Positions 56,112 through 64,000 of a DNA stretch of 64,000 bases are shown one piece after another. Both the position numbers and the translations under genes were made by a program. The notes beneath the pieces were generated by a model. It was not told where the DNA came from. It searched no databases and was given only the letters and a program-made list of their open reading frames with translations. Numbering within the stretch: position 1 is the first letter of the stretch; the number at the start of each line of letters is the position of its first letter. The stretch lies in the NCBI GenBank assembly GCA_015179045.1, contig WHUZ01000073.1:186001-250000 (forward strand). The letters run 5' to 3'. Origin of the DNA: Kalaharituber pfeilii (taxonomy: Eukaryota; Ascomycota; Pezizomycetes; Pezizales; Pezizaceae).

Positions 56112-56481
56112 TGTTAGAAACCATGAGCCGAACACACGCGAAACAGTCCGAGCGAAACAGTCCGAGCGAAACAGTCCGAGTGTGTAAAACATCCGAACAT
56201 CCGCGATGGCCTAAGCACTCCGAACATCCGCAATGGCCTAAGCACTCCGAACATCCGCAATGGCCTAAGCACTCCGAACATCCGCGATGGCCCAAACACT
56301 CCGGACTGAGTATTCCATACTAGGCAGTCCAAATACTTAGCTGTTCTGTTCACTGGTTTGTATGCAACTTCGTGTTATAGAGTTTTTGTATATATATGGG
56401 CTCTGGAAGCCCCGTTCTTGATTGATCATTAGAATCGAATACACACATCTCTGAGCCTATTCCTCTGTACTCCTTTTCACA
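56112..56481 (+). repeat. 3' LTR of copia element (370 bp)
   Basis: As the 5' LTR but with three (not two) 14-bp units and four (not three) 27-bp units, plus a few substitutions. The 40-bp length difference comes from repeat number. Confidence 0.93.
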
Positions 56482-56862
56482 GATATCTATCACAAATACC
56501 TAAGAGGAACACTAAATCACCGAACCCCCCTACCTCTGGCAGTCCTTCCAACCCTCCCAAGAGACACTGAAAGAGTGGAATTGGGAGAGGGTCATCGCCA
56601 ACGCGGAAGGCGAAGGCTGGAACAGCTGCTACACGGACGGCAGCCGGATCGACGAATCGACTGGGGCAGGCTCATATCACGACGGACGCCGGAAATCCAT
56701 CTACCTGGGTACCCGAACCACCGTCAACGATGCAGAACTGATAGCCATGAGTGAGGCGATAACACAACAGGAGGGCAAGCTCCTAATATACATCGACTCC
56801 ATAGTAGCCATATCAAAAACTTCAGAGAATCGCCAACGGAGAACCCACCTACGAGGGCGCAT

Positions 56863-56959
56863 TTAGCCTGTCTCCGGGCTATGAGGGCTTGCCCAGGGAC
56901 CCTGCCATGGCCAAGTGCTACAAGCGGGGTTATGTGATTAAAAAAAAAAAAAAAAAAAA
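56863..56959 (+). mobile_element. Tail-A retroposon, 97 bp
   Basis: ttagcctgtctccgggctat ... gggacc then the A tail and poly(A). Duplication tacgagggcgcat at 56850-56862 and 56960-56972 (13 bp). Confidence 0.95.
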
Positions 56960-57015
56960 TACGAGGGCGCATCGGAACTGACCAGGCAACGGTGGGAAGC
57001 AAGAGCAAGCAGAGG

Positions 57016-57078
57016 TTTTTTTTTTTTTTTTTTTTTTTTTTTCACGTGACCCCGGTTGCAGCTGTTCGCCATGGCAGG
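57016..57078 (-). mobile_element. Tail-A retroposon, 63 bp
   Basis: T-run, tcacgtgaccccggttgcag, ccatggcag. Duplication gcaagagcaagcagagg at 56999-57015 and 57079-57095 (17 bp), 44 bp from the previous insert and in opposite orientation. Confidence 0.95.
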
Positions 57079-57300
57079 GCAAGAGCAAGCAGAGGTGACT
57101 TGGACGTGGCAGCGCTATGGGTAAAGGGACACATAGGTATCAAAGGCAACACGGAAGCCGACAAGGCGGCTAAAGTCAGAGTCTCCCTTCAATACTAAGA
57201 CGACCGAGACAGGCATGAATCAACTTGCGAGATCCAGGAGGGCCGCAGAGAGAGATAGACTGGGCCTCAGTTAGAGACCACTGTAACGACTAGGCCAAAA

Positions 57301-57363
57301 TCTCGCGATAGCCCATAGGGAGGCATGTGAGTAATGATATTAAAAAAAAAAAAAAAAAAAAAA
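57301..57363 (+). mobile_element. Tail-B retroposon
   Basis: tctcgcgatagcccataggg, aggcatgtgagtaatgatat, poly(A). May be the tail of the LINE fragment before it. Confidence 0.75.
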
Positions 57364-57410
57364 GAATAGCCCTCAGGGCGGCATGCGAGTACTGATATAT
57401 AAAAAAAAAA
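57364..57410 (+). mobile_element. Tail-B retroposon, directly following
   Basis: gaatagccctcagggcggca, tgcgagtactgatatat, A-run, inserted head-to-tail right after the previous poly(A). Confidence 0.75.
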
Positions 57411-57848
57411 GATTATCTCACATTCACTGTGGTACATAAAATGTGGGTAACTTCTTATGCTCCGAAGTAACCGCCAGTGAAGAGGTCAAGTGTACTCGCA
57501 AAGGGAAGTGTACGGCTGGAGAGAACACTAACGGATTGACTAGTGTGGTAGTACCCCCAGCATGCACTTAGTTACTCGCCTTAACTGAGTAAGTAATTAC
57601 TGATGGTTAGTACAGTAAGCACTGATGCCACTGAATGTGAATATTTTGTGCCTATGCTAAGGCGATGCCCATAGAATGGTATCCCTTAGAATTCAATGAG
57701 ATTACCCAGCTTCAAAGACTAGCGTCAACCCAAACCTGCCTTTGAGCAAGGTCAGCCGAAGCAGGTCTCTTTGTTCTTTGTTCTTTGCTAATGATCTTTC
57801 ATCTGCTGGGGTAAACAGACAGAGAAGGCATAGTCTCATGAGTAGTAA
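57411..57848. other. No gene recognised
   Basis: Intergenic sequence; nothing recognised. Confidence 0.4.
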
Positions 57849-57904
57849 TTTTTTTTTTTTTTGAGTCACGTAACCCCGCTTACAGGCTACCAGCCTATGG
57901 CAGA
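57849..57904 (-). mobile_element. Tail-A2 retroposon
   Basis: T-run, gagtcacgtaaccccgctta, caggctaccagcctatggca. Carries the longer AGGCT-GGT-AGCCT hairpin. Its 5' end is the target of the next element. Confidence 0.85.
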
Positions 57905-58384
57905 TTTTTTTTTTTTTTTTTTTTTTTTCTATCAATACTCGCATGCCGCCCTATGGGCTATGGCGAGGTGTTTTATTAGAATAAAGGAAAAAGTGAGCAC
58001 TAAGTACATGTATTACCCGGGGTGTTCATGCGTGATGCGGGTAAGTAATCCCAGAATCGTGTCCGTGACCTGTCTACTTCCTCCCTCTGTCTGTCTCGTA
58101 CACGTTCGCCCGTAACCACCTTCCTCCGAGCCTGACTTTCCCCATGTCTGTTGGTGTTTCCAGGTAAACTACCACGGAACTTGTCACCTTGCCTTCCTCC
58201 ATGAGGATTGTCTTTTTTCGTAGCCATCTGATCCCTGTTGTCTTGCATATGTCTTTGTTGGACGCCTCCAACCATCTTCGGAGATTCCCCAAGTCTTTCC
58301 TCAGGGCTATGCCGTGTACGACAATGCCTTGTCTTGTGGTGGTAATGTCGGGGCGGGTCGGGAGGTGGGACTGGGAGTCTGGCA
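57905..58384 (-). mobile_element. ORF1-only element, copy 3, 5'-truncated
   Basis: T-run, tail B, 3' UTR hairpin, then the ORF1 C-terminus (HGIVVHGIALRKDLGNLRRW ... VRLGGRWLRANVYETDRGRK, stop near 58074). Duplication cagcctatggcaga at 57891-57904 and 58385-58398 (14 bp). The ORF1 part is open throughout. Confidence 0.92.
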
Positions 58385-58730
58385 CAGCCTATGGCAGAGA
58401 CCCATATACCCGGGTCAGGTTAAAGCTGCTACCTATCTATACTACGTACACAATTGGTACACGACGTACCTTCCGGCCTTCGGTTATCCCAGTTCGAGGC
58501 CGGCGAACCATACCACGACTGGGTTGCCCTCTACCCCCTCCTGCTTCCACCCTTTCTCCACTAAGTCCTCCTAGTACTGACAGGTGACCATCTCACCACT
58601 TTCCATCTTCCTCTTGAGTCACTCCAACTCGCCACACTTGAACACCACATGTTCTGTACTCCACGCTGCTCTGCAAGAGCACCGCACCTCCTCTCCACTG
58701 AATTTCCCCCTCGACATGGCTCCACCTAAG

Positions 58731-59139
58731 CCGGCATAGTCATCCACGGAATCGCCCTGAGAAAGGACTTGGGGAAAGTCCGCACATGGCTGGAGGAGGC
58801 AAACAAGGAGATCGGTAAAACTGTCGGGATTAGATGGCTGAGACGCAAGGCACTGCTTTTGGAGGAAGGGAAAAAGACCAGCTCAGCCGTGGTATACCTG
58901 GAGAAGGAAGTCCAAACTCAGAGAGTGCGTTTGGGAGGGAAGTGGTTGAAGGCATGCCGGTACGAGGGGGAGGGAAGATAGACACCGGCCCCTGTTCTCC
59001 GGCCGCGCTATTTACGAGGACCGCAGGTACAACATGTAGTTAGTGACCGTTAACTTTCTTTTTTTCTTTTAAATAAATACCTCGCCATAGCCCATAGGGC
59101 GGCAAGCGAGTAATGATATTACAAAAAAAACAAAAAAAA
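58731..59139 (+). mobile_element. ORF1-only element, copy 4, 5'-truncated
   Basis: Starts within ORF1 (GIVIHGIALRKDLGKVRTWL), continues VGIRWLRRKALLLEEGKK and VRLGGKWLKACRYEGEGR to a stop at 58979-58981, then 3' UTR, tail B and an interrupted poly(A). No duplication identified. Confidence 0.85.
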
Positions 59140-59209
59140 CCTGTCTTATTGGATCAACATTCCCGGCCTGAGCCAATTGGTCTGGTAACGATTATTGGAT
59201 ATATGTCTT

Positions 59210-59790
59210 GCCGACCCGACGGCGTGAGGTGAGGTAGAATGAGGTTAATTTAACATGTATGGCAGGCCCGATTCGCTGGCGCGATATGAGCCAGAATGAG
59301 CCGAATTTCACAGGTATAGCAGGTCCAGCCCGACGGTGTGAGATGAGGTAGAATGAGCTCAATTTGACAGGTATGGCAGATCCGACCTGCCGGCGTAAGA
59401 TGTGGGAGAACGAGCTAAGGTAGAGTGAGCTGAATGTGACAGGTATGGCAGGGTCCACTCGGCGGCGTGAGATGAGGAAGAATGAGCTGAATTTGACAGG
59501 TATTGCAGGCCCGACCTGATGGCGTAGAATGAGCTGAATTTGACAGGTATGGCAGGTCCGTCCTGAGGGCGTGAGATGAGGTGAATTTGACACATGACCG
59601 GCCCGATCCGACGGCACAGGATGATGCAGGATGAGCTGAATTTGACACGTATAGCCGGCCTGACCTGACGGCGCGAGATCAGGTACAATGAACTGAATTT
59701 GACAGGTATGGCAGCCCCGACCAGACGGTACGAGGGCCGTCAGGCGGGACCTGCCATAACTATCAAATTCAGCTCATGTTGCAGGACTAG
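59210..59790. repeat. Minisatellite, about ten 57-bp units
   Basis: Units follow ggcgtgagatgaggtagaat, gagctgaatttgacaggtat, ggcaggyccgacctg with substitutions and some shortened units. The last about 40 bp (acctgccataactatcaaat, tcagctcat) is an inverted copy of the unit end. Confidence 0.92.
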
Positions 59791-60445
59791 TTGGCACTTT
59801 GGCCCTTTAGCTTAGGTCCAAGCTATATCAAATGCGACTGGCTTCAATCCGGCGCGGGGAGTAACTACAAGTAACTGTGATGACGACGAGTGGCCGCTAT
59901 TCCTGTAATATAGTACTGGTAGTACTATTGCTACTATTGTATAAGTAGGTACAGTATTGCAGTGAGTCGGTATTTGCTTGTGGGGATCAAAGGAGGAGAT
60001 TTTTATAGAGTATAGAGGTAAGTACAACTATAGATGCTGTAGATGTAGCTTTTTTGCATATTTTCCTTCAGATTCAGAATCAGAACTATCAATTAGTCTA
60101 GAGTTAATTTGTCACATATATTAGAGATATATTCTGTAAGTTATTGAGTGCTAAATGTGGAAAATTGGTGCCAGCAAAAGTGCCAAGGTGTTTGCTCGTT
60201 ACCCATACGCCGCTCGTTACTACTACGGGACCTGAATGCATGCGATGCAGTACTGGGGCAACGAAAGCGGAAGAATACTTGCATTTTTTTTTTTTTTTTT
60301 TTTCTGATTCGCCTGAAGTCATCAACTGGTTACCTAATCAGCAACAAATCAAAATCGTGAACTTTGGCGAGCCGCTACATAGTCCGTCCCTTTCTCTGTT
60401 TTCCTACTTCACATTTTCTCACATTCCTCGGAACAGAAATTAAAT
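59791..60445. other. Probable promoter region of next gene; T-run
   Basis: AT-rich. T-run at about 60285-60303 without a tail-A or tail-B body. No gene recognised. Confidence 0.4.
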
Positions 60446-61473
60446 ATGACGATGCCTCCCTCTCCCGACTCCGTACCGAAATCGGGACGTGATTCAGAAC
60501 TGATCCAACCTGACAATTACCTGACCAATGGCAAGCTTGATGAATTGTGGGATTGGTACAGTGGGGCAATCCAGAATAAAATGGATTCTCAGTTGATTTT
60601 TGTTAAATTGATAAACTCGGTACAGTTCAATTTACTTTCATCCACTTCAGTATCGGTACCCTTGCGAATGCTCGAGCTCATTAATGCTTTCTGTTCCAGG
60701 TGCGCAAGTGTTATCAGGGAGAGCACTTCGGCAGCACAGTTGGAAGTTTTGCACCAGGATGTAGCCTCTACACACCAAGCGAGTTCACGGTAACTGATAG
60801 TGCGGAGCCATTGTGCGACAAAACTGGTCTTGAAGACTTGCGAGCCTCTCTTGAAGAAGCGCAAACACAAGTAGCAACCAAAGAAGCTATGATTGGCCAA
60901 CTTCAAGAGAGGCTGATAACCATGGATAAAGAACGAGAGAAGCTTGTTAGCACTAAAGAACGAGAAAGAAATGAGTTGCAACTCCAATTCGATTCACTCA
61001 AAGAAGATTATGAAAAGCGAATAAAACTCTCTCAGAATCTAGAGCCAACCTACATTGCCATCAAGTCAGCCTGGGTTCTCGATAGCTATGTACAGATGAT
61101 CAGTGATCAGGGTACCGTTCAGGCATCTCGCAGTATAAGTGGTTGGGAGGTTTTGCAACTGGTACGTTGTGGCAAAGGAATGGTTTCATTCAAGTCCACC
61201 TGGTTAGGCGATGCCTACTTAAGCGCTGAGGAACGCGCCAGTCCTGCTAAGAAAACAGGTTGGAGTGATGGATGGACTGTCAATTGCAAAAAATCTTGCG
61301 GCAAATGTGAGCAGTTTCGGATTCATCCAAGTAAAGGGAATGAGGGGATCGTGTTTATCGAGCTAGCAGCTAGTCCGGGCAAGTTTCTTAGCATCAATCA
61401 GGATACTCAGGAGGTTGGCATCCAGGGTTGCAAACTAGGATGGGAGCAGTTTTATCTTGTTGTTGTCCGGTAG
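60446..61473 (+). CDS. Coiled-coil protein with fascin-like beta-trefoil domain
   Basis: From ATG 60446 (MTMPPSPDSVPKSGRDSELI) a first segment includes LTNGKLDELWDWYSGAIQNK and a helical block up to about 60790. A second frame then runs EDLRASLEEAQTQVATKEAM and ERLITMDKEREKLVSTKERE, a clear coiled coil, followed by a C-terminal domain (EVLQLVRCGKGMVSFKSTWL, GDAYLSAEE, KCEQFRIHP, SPGKFLSINQD, GWEQFYLVVV). Alternating FxL/vsLks/kYLsa patterns are typical of fascin-like or related beta-trefoil domains. The switch between frames lies somewhere in 60700-60790; an intron or a one-base indel would do, and I could not place a good intron. A decayed relative of the first segment is at 18.8-19.0 kb. 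Function unknown; trefoils often bind actin or sugars. Confidence 0.6.
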
Positions 61474-61767
61474 AGATCCAATGAGTACGGGGAATAAATT
61501 GGGTTCAGTGTGTAGTGCAGTAATATGTACTATTTTTCTTTCTCTCCCTCCGCCATTCGGATACGGACTGGCTAGTATTTGAAAGGGGAATCATGAATGT
61601 TTATGTACAAGTACATGCTACGCAATGGGCACATTCCTCTCTGAAAACAAGTCATCACGAAATCGTGTTTTATTGAGTATCGTGAACAGTAGCATCAGAT
61701 CCTTGTAGTTAGCACCTTCCTGCTACGCCTCGCTACCAGCGGATGCTAGAATACGCTAGTAGCAGTA
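61474..61767. other. 3' flank, no gene recognised
   Basis: Downstream region of the fascin-like gene; no features recognised. Confidence 0.4.
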
Positions 61768-61827
61768 TTTTTTGTGGTTTCATCACGTAACCCCGCATAC
61801 AGGCTGCCGGTACCAGCCTACCGTACG
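61768..61827 (-). mobile_element. Diverged tail-A2 retroposon
   Basis: tttttgtggtttcatcacgt, aaccccgcatacaggctgcc, ggtaccagcct. Hairpin AGGCTG/CAGCCT kept although the loop differs. No duplication. Confidence 0.65.
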
Positions 61828-61916
61828 AAAAAATCTCCATTTTGGGTTACGAGTTTGGTTCCGCGGTCACACAATAATTAATATTTAATAGTGTTAAATT
61901 TAGTTTGGCATGGTTT

Positions 61917-62776
61917 TTTTTTTTTTTTTTTTTTTTTTTTATCAATACTTGCATGCCGCCCTATGGGCTATGGCGAGGTTTTAATTAAAGAAAGAAAAAT
62001 AATGACCAATAAATACATTGTTGCCCGCGGTGCTCTTACATGATGCGGGTGGAATGCCCATACAAAGCGTCTCTCACTTCCGTCGTCTGTCCTGCTCATA
62101 TGGGCAGATCCTCAAGACCTCAACCATTTCCCGCCCAGTCTTACCCTGTCTATGTTGGTCTCTTCCTCCAAGTACACCACGATTGAGCTGGTCTTCTTGC
62201 CCTCTTCCAGCAGCACAGTCTTTTTCCTCAACCACCGTATTCCAACTGTCTTTCCCAGTTCTGCGTTCCCCGCCTCCAGCCATCGCCTAACTTTTCCCAG
62301 GTCTTTTCTGAGGGCGATTCCATGTACTACGACACCGTGCTTTGAGGTGGTGGCGTCGGGGTTCGGTGCGGGGGCGGAGGGTTTGTCGGACTTCTTGGTG
62401 GGCTTGTCTGTCTTCTTGGTGTGTCTTGGGCTCGAATCGGGGGCCTCGGGGTCGGGGTTGGGGGACGTTGTGTTTTGGTGTTGGCGACGGGGGAGCTTCC
62501 CGTGGGTGTCGCCGGGGTCCCAACCGGAGGAGAGGATGCAATCTTTTGCGCTTCTTTCTTGTCTAGGCGTCGCTTTATTTCGTATGGTTCCTGTTGCGAC
62601 GTCTGGCTTCCTTTCCTCTTTCTGGTTTGGGGGGATGTCGTGGTCTCCACCGTGTGGACGGTGGAAATCTCGCTGAAGCCCAGGGCTTCAGGGGTGTTAT
62701 CCTCCGTTGTTGGTTTTTCGGAGTAGCAGGTGATAATTGTGCTGAAACTGAGGATCTCCAGGACGGGGTCAACCCG
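61917..62776 (-). mobile_element. ORF1-only element, copy 5, 5'-truncated 860 bp
   Basis: T-run, tail B, 3' UTR hairpin (cccgca...gcggg), ORF1 with conserved C-terminus and the TRKRKGSQTSQQEPYEIKRR block shared with copy 1. Frameshifts near 62120 and 62340. Duplication gcatggttt at 61908-61916 and 62777-62785 (9 bp). Confidence 0.85.
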
Positions 62777-62785
62777 CATGGTTTA

Positions 62786-63170
62786 GTACAGAATTTGCTG
62801 TTGTAATCTCGGGAATGCTAAGGACATTGGAGCAGTTCATAGTTTTCAAACCATTAAACTTGAAATAGCCGTGATAACACCCCTTTTAGTTTAAATGGTT
62901 TTAGTAAAATTTAACAGCATTCACTAAAAGATTAACTTAATTCACTGGATATCTGTCCTTTCTTGGTTCCAACAACCTGAATCTTGTTGGCTCTTAAATC
63001 TATTTGAGAGTCTGACAACATTCCCATCTTGAGGTCAATATAGCTACATGTGCATATTGGTGAGGCCAGTGGAGCATTACTTAACTACACTAAATTAGCA
63101 GTAGGCTACTAAGTTTATCGTCCCAATTAGAAAAAATGCCAAGACCCGCCCTCGGCTCAGACCTACTGTC
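62786..63170. other. No gene recognised
   Basis: AT-rich intergenic DNA; nothing recognised. Confidence 0.4.
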
Positions 63171-63175
63171 GGCTA

Positions 63176-63337
63176 CCGAAATGGCTGCCGAAATGGCTGA
63201 AAAGGCCGCTGAAATGGCTGCAAAAACGGCTACTGAAATGGGTAATGAAATGGCCCCCGAAGTGGCCACCGAAATGGCTACTGAAATGGCCGCTGAAATG
63301 GCCGCTGAAATGGCTACTTCAATAGCTACTTCAATAT
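63176..63337. repeat. 12-15 bp minisatellite (gaaatggccgct type)
   Basis: Repeated gaaatggctgcc-like units. Translates as (AAEM)n. A copy of the ORF1-only family is inserted at its right end. Confidence 0.9.
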
Positions 63338-63870
63338 TTTTTTTTTTTTTTTTTTTTCTTTCATTACTCGCATGCCGCCGTATGGGCTATGGCGAGGTGT
63401 TTTATTAAAGTTAAAAGAAAGAACAAATAAACTGCCAAGTACATGTGGTGCCCGCGGTGTTCGTACGTGATGCGGGCGAGAAGTCAGAGAAGTAACCCCA
63501 GTGACGTTCCTATTTCCTTCGTCTATCTGTCTCGTACACACTTGTCCGCAACCACCTTCCTCCGAGTCTAACTTTCCCGCTTTACGTTGGTGTTTCCAGG
63601 TAAACTACCACGGAGCTTGTCTGCTTGCCTTCCTCCATCAGGATTGTCTTCTTTCGTAGCCATCTGATCCCTGTGATTTTGCCTATGTCTTTGTTGGACG
63701 CCTCCAACTATCTTTTGACATTTCCCAGGTCTTTCCTTAGGGCTATGCCGTGGACGACAATGCCGTGTCTCGAAGTGGTATTGTCGGGCGGGTCGCAGGG
63801 TGGGATTTGGCTTTGGGGCTTTGGGGCGCGGTCCGGGGGCGGGGATGGGTCCGGGTGTTGGTGTCGGTGG
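63338..63870 (-). mobile_element. ORF1-only element, copy 6
   Basis: T-run, tail B (gccgccgtatgggctatggc), 3' UTR hairpin (gcccgc/gcgggc), ORF1 C-terminus with frameshifts, upstream part with SRHGIVVHGIALRKDLGNVK and the Pro-rich linker. Interrupted at 63871 by another element, so its 5' end is beyond or hidden. Confidence 0.85.
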
Positions 63871-64000
63871 TTTTTTTTTTTTTTTTTTTTTAATTTCATT
63901 ACTCGCGTGCCGCCCTATGGGCTATGGCGAGGTATATATTTCAAGGAAAAAATAAATCATAACTAAATACAAGTAGTGCCCGCGATGATTATGTGTATTG
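63871..64000 (-). mobile_element. ORF1-only element, copy 7, runs off the window
   Basis: T-run, tail B (cgtgccgccctatgggctat), UTR and half of the gcgggc hairpin at the window edge, nested in copy 6. Confidence 0.8.

Larger units (their letters stand above)
50888..56481 (+). mobile_element. Ty1/copia LTR retrotransposon, 5.6 kb
   Basis: LTRs at 50888-51217 and 56112-56481, a primer-binding site just inside the left LTR, gag-pol in copia order (protease, integrase, reverse transcriptase, RNase H) and a purine-rich tract before the right LTR. The 5-bp flanks (gagag and gatat) do not match. LINE B sequence starts right after the right LTR but is not seen left of the element, so one flank was probably exchanged by recombination or deleted. 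Confidence 0.95.
56482..57280 (+). pseudogene. LINE B fragment (RNase H), twice interrupted
   Basis: Plus strand reads YLRGTLNHRTPLPL, then NWERVIANAEGEGWNSCYTD, GSRIDESTGAG, TVNDAELIAMSEAI, IYIDSIVAIS and KGHIGIKGNTEADKAAKV: an RNase H domain aligned to LINE B at 25.4-26.2 kb, followed by ETGMNQLARSRRAAERDRLG. Two tail-A inserts split it (56863-56959 plus, 57016-57078 minus). The reverse transcriptase part is missing; the copia LTR abuts its left end. Confidence 0.85.

Noticed and set aside
59210..59790. CRISPR-like array
   Set aside because: Units are contiguous with no unique spacers, degenerate, and the genome is eukaryotic; it is a minisatellite.
60285..60303. T-run upstream of the fascin-like gene as a retroposon
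   Set aside because: No tail-A or tail-B body adjoins it and no duplication is visible.

Overview
The window looks like a repeat-rich, gene-poor stretch of a filamentous fungus, most likely an ascomycete. The evidence is short (52-60 nt) GT-AG introns, sparse small genes, Tad-like non-LTR retrotransposons with RNase H and a C-terminal CCHC motif, a Ty1/copia element, Tc1/mariner-type transposons and ankyrin-repeat debris. Many GC-rich LINE copies remain legible, so there is no sign of heavy RIP-type mutation. I cannot name the species. I found no tRNA, rRNA or CRISPR array.

Layout. 1-3.8 kb: minus strand, a RecQ-type helicase gene running off the left edge with one frameshift, preceded by a spliced gene of unknown function. 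4-5.5 kb: ankyrin-repeat fragment. 7.7-10.3 kb: a Tc1/mariner-type transposon bounded by 27-bp terminal inverted repeats and TA. 10.4-10.9 and 37.35-37.77 kb: two copies of one MITE. 15.2-15.9 kb: an intact DJ-1/PfpI-type gene whose upstream region is a retroposed insert. 19.8-21.8 kb: LINE family A. 25.3-27.8 kb: LINE family B, itself interrupted. 40.0-40.5 kb: a small spliced gene. 44.2-45.7 and 47.5-48.9 kb: two full-length LINE-derived elements that encode only ORF1. 50.0-50.7 kb: a single-exon hypothetical gene. 50.9-56.5 kb: a nearly complete copia element. 56.5-64 kb: nested LINE fragments, a 57-bp minisatellite, a coiled-coil plus fascin-like gene, and more ORF1-only copies.

The main pattern is two families of LINE 3' tails scattered as very short inserts. 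Tail A ends in a GCGGGGTTAYGTGA-like block. Tail B carries a GCCC-ATA-GGGC hairpin and ends in GAGTAATGATAT. Each is followed by poly(A), and many copies are flanked by 9-17 bp target-site duplications. Inserts run from about 2.5 kb down to about 31-43 bp including the poly(A), and nest inside each other, the mariner element, LINE genes and host-like reading frames. The tails keep their hairpins by compensatory change, which suggests that the structured 3' end is what reverse transcription selects. The ORF1-only elements share tail B and also have their own 3' UTR hairpin, which makes them a fungal parallel to mammalian HAL1 half-LINEs.
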